Source: Candidatus Synoicihabitans palmerolidicus
GTDB lineage: Bacteria; Verrucomicrobiota; Verrucomicrobiia; Opitutales; Opitutaceae
DNA length: 64,000 nt
Assembly (NCBI GenBank): GCA_020809425.1
Contig: JAGGDC010000004.1
Location: forward strand, 310,001-374,000
Reading direction: 5' to 3'
A model generated the notes under the pieces. The model made no database searches and was not told the origin of the DNA. It was given only the letters and a program-made list of their open reading frames with translations. The first letter of the stretch is position 1. Each line of letters begins with the position of its first letter. Positions 20,323 through 29,958 of the stretch are shown here, piece after piece. Position numbers and translations under genes: made by a program.

Positions 20323-21063
20323 TCACGAGGACGCGGCATCGGCCGCTGTGCGCGCGGTGGCGGCGTTTTTTATGCGGTAACTTTGGCCGGTGATGGCGAT
20401 CAACTGGGCGTGGTGGAGGAAGCGGTCCAAGATCGCGCTGGCGGTGGGCACGTCCTGCAGGAGTTTGCCCCAGTCCTCGAGGGGACGGTTGCTGGTCATG
20501 ACCGTGGATCGGTTTTCGTAGCGGCGCATGATGACTTCCAACAGATACTCGCCGGCGTGTTTGGGCAGTTGCTTGAGGCCCATGTCGTCGATGATGAGCA
20601 GGTCGGGTTTGAGGTAGCCGCGCATCAGGCGGTCTCGCTGAGCGAGTGCTTCCTAGCTGAGGAAGTCGGCGACCAGGTCGAAGATGGACCGGTAGCGCAC
20701 AAGGAAACCCTGTTTGATCGCTTGGGCGAGGTGGGTTTTGCCGACGCCGGGCGGGCCAACGAAGAGCACGTCGGTCGCTTGACGCACGAAGTGTCCGGCG
20801 GCTAGATCGTAGATGAGCTTGCGTGAGATCGATGGGTTAAAGCGCCAGTCAAAGTCTTCGAGGCTTTTGAGGGCATGGAACTCGGTGGCTTGGGTCCGTC
20901 GGTTGAGCCGGCGTTGTTCGCGCAAATTGAGCTCGTCACTTAAGATCAGTTCGAGGAACTCGGCGTGGGAAAGCCGGTTGGCACCGGTTTCTTGCAGTCG
21001 TAGGGAGAACGTGCCGGCCAGGCCGGACAGTCGCCGTTGTTTGAGGGCGGTATCGAGGTTCAT
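20323..21063 (-). pseudogene. istB: IS21 ATP-binding helper protein IstB, in-frame stop
   Basis: AAA+ helper ATPase of IS21, related to DnaC. It starts MNLDTALKQRRLSGLAGTF; Walker A is GPPGVGKTHLAQAIK and Walker B is DLLIIDDMG, followed by the sensor TSNRPLEDWG. A TAG at about 20655 falls between VADFLS and EALAQRDRLM in one continuous frame, cutting the protein in the middle. Without the stop it would be about 246 residues, the normal size. Confidence 0.85.
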
Positions 21064-21079
21064 GAGGAAAAGGGGTCGA

Positions 21080-22618
21080 CCACCCGATAGGCATCCATGG
21101 AGCGGATCAGCGTATGGGCTTGGAGGAAGTCGCGTTGCTGTCGTCGCCGATGAGGCGACGCAGGTCACGGAGGCGATAGGTGCTGCGGCTGGCGGCGAGC
21201 CCGGCGGCCTGTTCGATGGCATCGGGCCGAGTGGGTCTTGGTCAGCGACACGAGTCCTTGCAGGGAACGGATGCCATAGGCCCCGCGTTGAGCACTCAGG
21301 CCCTCGGCCCAGCGGACGCAGGCAGGGCCCGATCAATCTGCACCGGTCCAGCCGTAGGTGGCGCCGCGTTCGACGCCGTGGCGTTGATGTTCGTGGATAT
21401 GCGCGTCGGTGGTGGCGAAGCGACCGGCCTCGACGCGGGCGTGCACAGCGATCGCCTCCTGCCGGTGGTTGAGGATGCGGACCAGGCGCGACTCGCCGCG
21501 GACCCAGACCTCGCGGGCCAGATACTCCGGGAGCACCGAGTAGTAGGCGCGTTCAAACTCGACGTGGCCGTCGCGGTGCACCTTGCGCCGGGCTTCGGTG
21601 AAGCTAGGAAAAAGCGAATCGGGCAAGGCGCACAAGGTGGGTCGTTCGGCTTGAACAGCGTGCGACTTGCTGGCGCACGGTGCCGTGGATGCGGGTGTCG
21701 GCGACGCTCTGCTCCCACTCGGAGAGGAACTAGTTTTGGGCACCGAGGGAATCGAAGGTGCGACCCTTGCAGGCGTTGTCCTGGGCATATTTGACGCCGG
21801 CCTCGACTTTGCCCTTGTGCTCGGGCCGGTAGGGTTCGGTGGGCACGACCACGGTGCCGTAGTGCCGGGCGAAGTCGGCCATCTTGGGGTTGAGAGTTCG
21901 GTTCGAACCAGTCGGGGTCGAGCACCGCGACCTTGCGGTTGTCGACGACCACGGTGGCGGTGACCCCGCCAAAATCCTGGAAGGCGTTTTCGACGCAGCG
22001 AATGAACGTCTCGGTGTCCTGCCGCCACACGACCTCGCTGTAGGCCTTGCGCGAGTGGCTGAGCACGGCGCGAAACAGGTGCGGTCGGCGGCGCTTGCCG
22101 GACTCGTCGATGACGGGCGCACCTTGCCCGAAGTCGACCTGCATCTGTTCGCCGGGCTCTCTCTCCATGCGACGGAACGGCAGCGCCAGGGCTAGGGCGA
22201 GCGCACGCACGAAGCGTTTGACCGACTCGTAGCTGCCCGCAAACGCGTGCTCGGTGCGCAGATCCTGATGGATGCGCTGCGCGCTCAAGCCCTGCCCGAG
22301 CGCTTGCTCGATAAACGGCCGGTGCGGCTCGCACAGACTCGACGGACCGGGCTGCGACCCGGCGGTCGGGTTGTCCGAAGTGATAGGTTTTGACGCCTCG
22401 GACCCGGTGATCGGGTTACTGTTGGTGGTTGGTTTTTCCGGCGTCGACGGCGTGTAACGCTTCACCGTCGAACGGTCCAATCCCAGCTCCCGGGCAATCC
22501 GGCGCTGAGACCAGCCGCAGGCGGTCAAGGCGATGATCTTTTGTTGTAGGCTCACTTTGAGTTGGTTCATCGCGTCCCGTGCAACCCCATGTCGCACACG
22601 ACGCAAATCCTCGCTCAA
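21080..22618 (-). pseudogene. istA: IS21 transposase IstA, frameshifted
   Basis: DDE transposase. The N-terminal helix-turn-helix is visible (CGWSQRRIARELGLDRSTVK), as are GEQMQVDFGQG with the first catalytic Asp and TATVVVDNRK with the second. The frame changes near 21890-21900; the C-terminal part FERAYYSVLPEYLAREVWVR follows in another frame and can be traced toward GPACVRWAEGL. The long Pro/Thr/Ser-rich insert after the HTH is unusual. The 3' limit is approximate. Confidence 0.8.
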
Positions 22619-22699
22619 AAGTGGCTGGTTTTGACCCGTTCCCTACTGGCTAATTTTACCCGACCGCTGACAATAATGCGACAGGGCAGCGTCAAGCGG

Positions 22700-23711
22700 C
22701 TAGTGCACAGTCCTTTTGTATAATAGCATGAGAAGACTTCAGCGGGAGACTGTCCGTCGAGCCCGATGCGAGGGAGATTATTGAGTAGCCACTCCGCTTT
22801 GGCGATGTGGCTTTTGGTGACGGTGTTAAAGTCGATGCCTTTAGGGAAGTATTCCCGGATCAGACCGTTGATATTCGCGACCGCACCGCGCTGCCAAGGG
22901 TTGTGTGGATTGCAGAAGTAGACCGCCACTTTTGTGGCAAGGGAAAAGGCGGCATGTTGGGCCATTTCGCGGCCGTTGTCGTAGGTGAGGGTCTTGCGCA
23001 GGTGGGCGGGCAGGCGTTTGAAGGCCCGGATGAGAGCGCGGGCGACGCTGATCGCGTCTTTGGCGCCGCCCAACGGGACGATCATCACGTAGCGGGAGAC
23101 CCTGTTCGGTGATGACCAAAATGGCGGTGCGATTGCCCGCACCCATGACCAAGTCGGCCTCCCAGTGTTCGGGCACCTCCCGGCGCTCCACCTCAGCGGA
23201 TCGCTCGCCGATATTGATCGCGCCCGGCAACTGGCCCGAGAGCTTGCCCTTGGCGCGGGGGGGGGGCGGGACTGCGCCGGGGCTTCTTGCGCCGCAAATA
23301 AGCGATCAACTCCTTCTTAACCGAGCCTTTGGAGTGGACGTAGATGAAGTCGTAGATGGTGTCGTGGCTCACGCGTCGGGTCAGATCAAGGCCATGACGT
23401 CGTCTCAAGGCGACTTCGATTTGCTTGGGCGTAGCGCCGGTGGCAAACAGGGCCAGCACCTCGTCGCGCAAGGCGGGCGTGTCGGCGACTTTGTTGCGCA
23501 CGGCGCACTTGAGCCGACGGCAAGCGCGAGTTTGCGCATCCATGCCACTGTAGCTGGAGCGCCCGCCGTTGCGGGTGATCTCGCGATTGACCACCGAGGC
23601 GTCGCGGCCGAGGGCGGCGGCAAGCTGAGCGCCGCTTTTGCCCTGGGCCAAACCGGCATGAATCGCCTCGCGTTCCTTGGCGGTGATGCGCCGTTGTATT
23701 TTTGCCACCAC
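22700..23711 (-). pseudogene. IS30 copy 1 transposase, frameshifted
   Basis: Starts MVAKIQRRITAKEREAIHAG with an HTH (AALGRDASVVNREITRNGG), then SHDTIYDFIYVHSKGSVKKE. The frame breaks in a run of G at about 23261-23269 and again near 23100. Catalytic motifs are HWEADLVMG, TYDNGREMAQHA and PWQRGAVANINGLIREYFPK. In IS30 transposases the last motif normally reads N-E-N, with Glu catalytic; here it is V-A-N. The C-terminus ends in DGQSPAEVF. Confidence 0.85.
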
Positions 23712-23757
23712 TCCAAATCCTCCGCTCTGCGCCCACGACGCCAGCGCGGAGTTTTTC

Positions 23758-23811
23758 CCAGAGAGAGAGGACGACCGGCCCGGCTTGCCGGGCCGGTCGT
23801 CCTCTCTCTGG
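23758..23811 (-). repeat. Long hairpin in IS30 copy 1 leader
   Basis: Nearly perfect inverted repeat of about 25 bp per arm with a two-base loop, about 50 bases upstream of the transposase start. Outer arm in element orientation: CCAGAGAGAGGACGACCGG; the 3' arm has one extra CT dinucleotide. See the matching copies at 39386 and 49470, where both arms carry different but still complementary bases. Confidence 0.9.
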
Positions 23812-23972
23812 CTTGTGTATAGCTGCTCACCGCTCCCCTCCTGCGGCCTGCCGCAACCTCAATCCCGCCAATCATCAATCCCAATATCAAACGTATAGTA
23901 TTCATTATAGTGCATTAGGAGAAAGGGAACCACTCCCTCTCCGCCTGTGCACTCAGTGTTGGACTGCGGCAA

Positions 23973-24252
23973 GTGTTCCCAATCTAGACCTCTTACACTG
24001 CCCTCTTTTCCCGAGCACACGATCATCCCAATTTTTCGAGGATCATTCGCTTCAACATTTTCAGAGGTAAAAATTGCCAATTTTTGACGGCTGATATTGT
24101 TCACGACTTCGAGGCTTTTCTCATTGTCCGGTGTAGGTGATGCACCGATTACAAAATGGAAACCATCAAGAAGTCGCCGCTGGACTTCTCGATTGGAGAC
24201 AAAGGGAAACTCAAATTTCCTTACTCCATGCAGTCGTAAGTGTCGCTCAATC
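23973..24252 (-). pseudogene. Unrecognised gene fragment cut by IS30 copy 1
   Basis: On the minus strand, FHFVIGASPTPDNEKSLEVV, NNISRQKLAIFTSENVEAND and PRKIGMIVCSGKEGSVRGLD form one open frame that runs into the IS30 end after WEH. An upstream piece (GNLSFPLSPIEKSSGDFLM) joins through a frame change near 24165. I do not recognise the family. The other side is bounded by an IS3-type end sequence. Confidence 0.4.
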
Positions 24253-24273
24253 TGAGGTGGACCCCGTCGGTTG
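24253..24273 (+). repeat. Solo IS3-type terminal sequence
   Basis: TGAGGTGGACCCCGTCGG matches, base for base, the inverted right end of the IS3 element at 52877-54236; identity stops after 21 bases. No transposase lies next to it, so it may be the scar of a deleted IS3 copy. Confidence 0.6.
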
Positions 24274-24457
24274 CCCCAAAATCGACACGTGCCTACGGAT
24301 CCACTACAATCGGTTTGTCCGAAGCGAGAACGTTTTGGTGAACAAAATTATAGACAGCGCCTTTTCTGTTTTGGGCCTAAACGGCTAGTTTTAGGCCCTC
24401 ACCATAGTTCGTTAAACTCTAACTATCATAGATTTGCACCCGCGAGACAGGCTCTGC
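24274..24457. other. Spacer with no gene found
   Basis: Lower GC than the surroundings, with no readable protein; it separates the IS3-type scar from the end of the FG-GAP lipoprotein gene. Confidence 0.3.
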
Positions 24458-25797
24458 TTACGGGGTCCCCACCCGCCAAACCATCACCCGACTCATTTTG
24501 TCCCACGGCGGATATGCATGAAACCCGCCCGACACAATCACCGGCGGCTTCCCCTCTTCCCCCAACGAGACCAACGCCAAACACATCAAGTGGCTCGGCT
24601 CCGTCGCCAATCCCACGGCTAACAATCCCTGCTTCCCGTCATTTATGAAAGCCATCAACGACACCACTCCCGGTTTGCCCCATTCGTTGAACCCACTGCA
24701 GGCCACCACATCGAGCGCGCCATCTCCGTTCAAATCCACCGCCACCGGACTATAAGCCCCCGGTAAATCCCCAATGCGGTAAAACTTGAAAAAAACCTCC
24801 CCGCGATTCTCCAACCACTGCACTCCGTGCCACGCCCGTGAACCTGGCTCGGCATAATCCAACCCATCGCCGTTCGAGTACAATACATCCGGCCGCCCAT
24901 CCCGGTTCATATCCACTAAACGAATACCACTGCTGCCGTAGTCCTCGTTGGTCGACGCGAAGATCACTTTGCGCGAAAAGTCTCCCCGGCCCCGGTTCTC
25001 AAAGAGGTAGACCTCTTCCCACTGCTGCACCACCACCGCCACAATGTCGAGGGTGCGATCGCCGTTCATGTCCGCCACCTCCACGTTGATCGCACCAGAC
25101 AGGTTCAACAACACATGCCGATCTAACCGCCAGTCGCCTCGGTTCTCCATCCAAACCACTTCGCCTTGGTCATATCCAAAGTGTGCCACCGCCAGATTTA
25201 ATCGACCCTCACCATTCAAGTCCGCCGCCCGCACATCCGTCACCCTCGCTACCTTATCTGCCACCACGCGCGTCGTGAATCGCTGCGTCCCATCGTTCTC
25301 CAGAATCACCACCGACCCGATGCGATCATTGTTCGGAAACACTTCTCCCATGCAAACGACTGCGATGTCCACATCTCCATCCCGATCAAACCGACCATCT
25401 GCGCATGCACGGGGGCCGACGTCTCCACTTCCAGAGTGCGTTCCTCAAACCGCCCGCTTTCCACCTGCCGAATCCACCCGAGCTGATTCTCTCGCGCTTC
25501 ACACACCAACAAATCCTGCCATCCATCTTGGTCCAAATCTCCCGTCGCAATGTGCGCGATCCACGGCTTACCCACCCACTGTCGACCAATTTCTGCCACC
25601 GAATGCACCACCACCACCGTCGCATTCTTTGTCTCCACTGCATTAATCCGACGCACTTTCGGAGGCTCCTTCCCACAACCCACGAGTAACACGCCAAGCA
25701 ACACTACCCCAGCTAATACCTGCCAACAGCCTCCACCCCAGGGTCCCGTTCCTACTCGGTTTCTATCTCTTTCGAGGCATCTATAAGGGGTAAACAT
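24458..25797 (-). pseudogene. FG-GAP/VCBS-repeat lipoprotein, frameshifted
   Basis: Secreted beta-propeller protein anchored by lipid. The N-terminus has a signal peptide with lipobox (VLLGVLLVGCGKEPP). The body has repeated FG-GAP calcium-binding blades: DLDQDGWQDLLV, DLNGEGRLNLAV, DMNGDRTLDIVA, DMNRDGRPDVLY and DLNGDGALDVVA. One frame change near 25385 lies inside a blade; with it repaired the text reads on from MVGL to DGDVDIAVVCMGE. The expected length is about 445 residues. Genes of this kind are numerous in Verrucomicrobiota and Planctomycetota. Start chosen at the ATG just ahead of the hydrophobic stretch. Confidence 0.75.
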
Positions 25798-26136
25798 GCC
25801 TCTGAACCCTTTGACCTGCCTAATCCCCGGGTCAAATGGCATCGTTCGCTCACTCAAACGCTCGAGCGCAACAACTAAACTAATGCATCGTTAAGCACTC
25901 TTCTTCGCATTATATATGCGTTAATATCAAATCTTTGTAAAATATAGACCCTACCTGAGATCAATTTATAGCACTATCTGTACGAATTCTCGTTCAATTT
26001 ACTCTAACGCAAGAGTAATGAGGGCGATTGGCGCGGCCTTTTACTCACTCAAACTGCGCAATCAAGCCTCGCCACCCCCTCGAGTTCTTAGTTTCGGCCT
26101 TGGGCCTCCTGTTAGCCACTCCCCTACCCCCATTCC
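25798..26136. other. AT-rich divergent spacer
   Basis: Notably AT-rich for this window (for example GCATTATATATGCG at about 25909, a 14-base palindrome). It lies between the divergent FG-GAP lipoprotein and LacI genes and probably held both promoters and perhaps a regulator site; no gene is seen. Confidence 0.4.
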
Positions 26137-27189
26137 ATGCCTCCCGACAATGCGTCTTCCAAGCGCGTCACCATAAAGGACGTCGCTCGAGAAGCCGGTG
26201 TGCATTTCACCACCGTCTCGCTTGCCTTGCGTGCCCATAAAGCATTCCGAAAAAAACCCGCAACCGTATCCGCGCCGTAGCCGATCAACTCGGGTACCAA
26301 AAAAACGAGGTCTTGTCCGCTCTCACTCAATTTCATCTCAATGGCCGCAATCGCGCCGAGGCCCCTCGCCTCGCCTTCGTCGCAAATCGCGCTTTCGACG
26401 AATCTTCCTCCTTCCACACCCACCTCCGCTCGTTCTACGAGGGGGGCTCGCCATCAGGCCGGTGTGCTGGGCTATCAGCTCGAACCCATCGTCGTGGCCC
26501 AGGAGCGCTACGACTCTCGTTCGCTCGAACGCTAGCTTCACAGTCACAGTATCCCGGGTCTCGTCATCGCCAGTTTCGAACCCAGCTACGACACGTTATC
26601 GCTCAACTGGGACGACTACACCATCGTCAAGATCGAGACACCGGACTCTGTCATCGTTGGCAACGACCACCGGCAGGATATTCGCACCGCCTACCGTCAA
26701 TTGACCCAAAAGGGCTACCGTCGTATCGGGCTCGCCATCGGTCGCGCCGACGAGGAATCCACCCAACACCGCTACTCCGCCGGTTACCTCATCGAACGCG
26801 CCGAAACCGTCACCAAACAGTCCGACCAAATTCCACCGCTGCTTTTCTCTTTCAACCCCACGCGCGAGCAGGGGGTCACCCTGCTCAAGAGTTGGGTCAA
26901 ACACTACCAGCTCGATGCCGTGATTGCGCATCACAACAACATCGATGGGCTCCTCGCCGAGGCTGGCTATGAGGTCCCTTCCGACGTCGGATGCGCCTGC
27001 CTCTGCATTCGCGAGGGCAACGACCACCTCACCGGAGTGCGCCCCAATTATCACATGATCGGCGTCAAAGCCGTCTCTCAACTCGCCACCCAAATTCGCA
27101 TCGGCGAACGCGGTATCCCAGAATTCTCCCCCCAAATCTATGTCCGAAGTGAATGGCAAGAAGGTAACTCCGCCCCTGGCAAAAACTGA
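26137..27189 (+). pseudogene. LacI-family transcriptional regulator 1, broken
   Basis: N-terminal LacI HTH: VTIKDVAREAGVHFTTVSLA, then a frame change at an A7 run near 26254 leads to TRNRIRAVADQLGYQKNEVL. A second change in a G6 run near 26443 restores the first frame (ARHQAGVLGYQLEPIVV), and a TAG at 26533-26535 follows SLER. The periplasmic-binding-like sensor domain can be read through GLVIASFEPSYDTL, RRIGLAIGRADEES and GIPEFSPQIYVRSEW. Length without lesions is about 350 residues. Its last codons overlap the start of the second regulator gene. Confidence 0.82.
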
Positions 27190-28290
27190 CACCGGCTCCG
27201 CGGCTCCAGCCCCGGACGACCGTCCGCGTAAAACGCGCGCCTATCCGACGATGGCCGACATCGCTGCTCGCACCAACGTGCACCCGACCACCGTTTCCCT
27301 CGCCCTACGCTCCCATCCCAGTATCCCGGCGTGCACCCGCAAACGCATCCTCGCCGCCGCCGCCTGAGATCGGCTACGTGCGCAACCCGCTTCTGGATGC
27401 CTTCAACTTCCACCGCCTCAACAAACGCGCCACCAAGGACGACACGACCATCGCCTTCGTCGTCGACGCCAACACCTCTCCCCACTTCTTTGGTCAAGCC
27501 TTCCACCCCTTGGTCTACGCGGGCGCCCGCGCCGCTGCCGCAAAGCCCACCACCACTCCATCGAGGTGTTTCAAGTCGGCGCTCAGGACCTTTCCCCGAA
27601 GCGCCTCTCAATACCATCATTCACTCTCGCGGCATCACCGGCGTCCTCCTCTCGACCTTCACCCTGCAAACCCATGGAACTCGAACTCGATTGAGCCGAT
27701 CTCGCCACCGTCAAGATCGAGTCCCACCACCTCCAGGCTAACATCGACGTGGTCACCAACGACCAATGCCAAGCCGCTCGACTCTGCCTCCGACGCCTCC
27801 GCGCCCTCGGCTATCGCCGTATCGGACTTGCCACCGCCCGCGACGATGAATCCCGCCTCGATGACAATTTCTCCACCGGTATCCTCGTCGAACAAGCCGA
27901 GATGCCCGAAAGCGAGTGCGTCAGCCCCCTGCTCTTCGAACGGGCCTCCTTCCCCGCAGTCGGTGCCCAAATCTAAAAATGGGTCAAGGAACAGGAAGTC
28001 GACGTACTGATCTCCAACTGGAAGGAATTCCTCGGTGATCCGCTCACCGCCAAAGACGGCGCTTGGACCATCCCATGCACCAACCTCCGCGTCGGCGAAG
28101 ACATCGCCTTCGCCTCCCTTGACGTGCCTTCCAACCGTCCCGAGGTCACCGGCATCGTACAAAATCACCGCCTCGTCGGCACCCGCGCCATGGAACAACT
28201 CTCCGTCCCTCGTGCGCACCTTCCACCGCGGCCCCCCCGAAGCCCCGTCCGCCACCTACGTCCCCGGCTACTGGCGCGACGGCTCTACCG
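27140..28290 (+). pseudogene. LacI-family transcriptional regulator 2, broken
   Basis: Starts inside the end of regulator 1. The HTH reads PTMADIAARTNVHPTTVSLA. Frame changes near 27360 (before EIGYVRNPLLDAFNF), near 27540, and near 27690, plus a TAA at 27974-27976 before KWVKEQEVDVLISNW, break the sensor domain. Later text (ALGYRRIGLATARDDES, IAFASLDVPSNRPEVTGIVQ, HRLVGTRAMEQLS) matches the same family and resembles regulator 1, so the two are probably tandem paralogues. The 3' limit is approximate (YVPGYWRDGSTV). Confidence 0.78.
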
Positions 28291-28385
28291 TAAAATCCAA
28301 AACCAGCTCCTCGCTTTATCCGCCAGCGGTACGCGAAGCCATCCGTTTCGAGTCGTGCCCCGTAGGCCAAAAAATCCTCGGCCCT

Positions 28386-29814
28386 TCAGCGTCCATTCTC
28401 CATGCCACGCCCGAATCTTCCCGCAAACTCCTCCCGCGCATTAGCCAACGCCGTCATCCCATTTGGCGCTCGCTCCAATCGTCTCAACGCGGCCTCGGCT
28501 CTTCGCGTCGCCCCCCCCGCACATGGAAACGCACCAAAAACTCCAACATCGGCGCGTAGTCCCCATCTCGCCCCAAAGCCGCCGTCATCTCCGCCTCCGC
28601 CCGCTCCGGCTCCTCCACCCGAAACCACAGCGCCACCAACTCCACCGCCGCAGTCTGATTGTAAGGGTCCAGAGCCACCGCCCGTTTCAACGGGTCCACC
28701 GCCTCCCGCAATTCTCCCGCCTGCACCCGCGCCCGCCCCCACTCATAGTTTAACCCCGCATCGTCCGGGCAAGACGCCACTCCTGCCTCCACCACCCGAA
28801 ACACTTCCGCCAAATCCCGCCGCTCTCGCGCCAACGCCACCCGATCCTGCCATACTTGCGCATCGCGCGGCGCCACCTCCAACGCCCGTTCCACCACCTC
28901 CTCCGCCTCATCCCATCGTCCCGCCTCACGCAACAACTGCCCCAACTGCTGCCAGTTCAGCACTTCCTCCGGATCCAATTCCGTTGCCCGTCGCAACAAC
29001 ACTTCCGCCCACGCTCGGTCTTCCGACGCCGACGCCGCCACTCGCAAGCCGTATGAATTAAAGCAATACGCCAACAACCCTACCAGCGCCGCATCCCGTT
29101 CCTCCCGAAAACGCCCCGCCTCCTCCGCTCTCCGTCGCATCTCCGCCGCCCGTTTTGTCTCGCCCAACACCTCGTCCACGGTCGCCAACAAACTCAGCCC
29201 CCTCGCAAACGTGGGATGCCCCGCCACCAACCGCTCCAACCGCTGTCTCGCATCCAGCCACCGCCCATCCTCCACGGCCACCCGCGCCCACCCCAACAAA
29301 GCATACGCATCGTCCGCCTCCTCCTCCCCGGCTTGCGCCAACACCGCCTCATAAACCGTTCCCGCTTCCTTCGCCCGCCCTGCCTTTAACAACAAATCCC
29401 CGAGCTTTCGCCGCGCCAACCGCTTCTTCGGCTCCAGTTCCACCGTCCGTCGCAACCACTGTTCCGCCTCACTCAACCGTCCCGCCGTGCCCAACAAATC
29501 ACTACCTAAATACGGCCAACGCGCCACCTGCGGTTCCCGCTCCATCAACACCCGATAAACCTGCTCCGCCTCATCCCGCATGCCGTTGGCGTGATAAATC
29601 ATCGCCAACTCTCCCGTCGCTTCCGCCGCGCCAGCTCCGCCCGCCCAAATGTCACCAATCATTTGCTCGACTCGCCACTGCATCCGGCATCTCCAGTTGC
29701 ACTGCCGGCACCGCCACTCGCCACGCCGTTGCACCGCGCCACCAGGCTGTAGCCTGCCCCCCCGGCCACGAGAGCTCCGACCAATCCCACTATCCAATAC
29801 CGCGTGCGCTTCAC
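28386..29814 (-). pseudogene. Tetratricopeptide-repeat protein with N-terminal membrane anchor, frameshifted
   Basis: Minus-strand gene starting GTG with KRTRYWIVGLVGALVAGGAG, a membrane anchor or signal, then after a frame change near 29690 a long array of TPR units: AMIYHANGMRDEAEQVYRVL, DLLGTAGRLSEAEQWLRRTV, QLGQLLREAGRWDEAEEVVE and EWGRARVQAGELREAVDPLK. A second change at a C8 run near 28512 separates the last blade from RRAEAALRRLERAPN and the stop. About 470 codons. It is divergent from the CRTAC1-like gene; TPR and CRTAC1 genes often sit side by side in Planctomycetota and Verrucomicrobiota. Function is unknown. Confidence 0.75.
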
Positions 29815-29958
29815 CCCTCGATCAACGCCCGCCGGCCACCTTTCCGTCAAACGACAACTTCCTCCTCCGTTCTCCTTCGTTAGAGCCCTCCTGCCGTTAC
29901 CTCCCTCCTTCCCTTCCACTTCCTTCCACTTCGCGCTCTTTCGCGGTTAACCGTTCCC

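Larger units (their letters stand above)
20104..22672 (-). mobile_element. IS21-family element with 6-bp target duplication
   Basis: Ends are TGTCACCGGTCGGGT at the left and, on the other strand, TGTCAGCGGTCGGGT at the right. Each end has a second internal repeat (GGGTCAAAACCAGCCA), the usual multiple end-repeat layout of IS21. The flanking bases ATAATG at 20098-20103 and 22673-22678 form a perfect 6-bp target duplication. The element carries istA and istB on the minus strand, both broken. The right flank meets the end of IS30 copy 1 within about 10 bases. Confidence 0.92.
22685..23972 (-). mobile_element. IS30-family element, copy 1 (full length)
   Basis: Minus-strand element with ends related to CTGTGCACTAGCCGCTTGACGC on the 3' side and GCCGCAGTCCAACACTGAGTG on the 5' side; the shared inner part is GTGCACAG. 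It holds one transposase gene and a long hairpin in the leader (23758-23811). Three more copies exist at 39179, 49325 and 52113. Confidence 0.85.
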
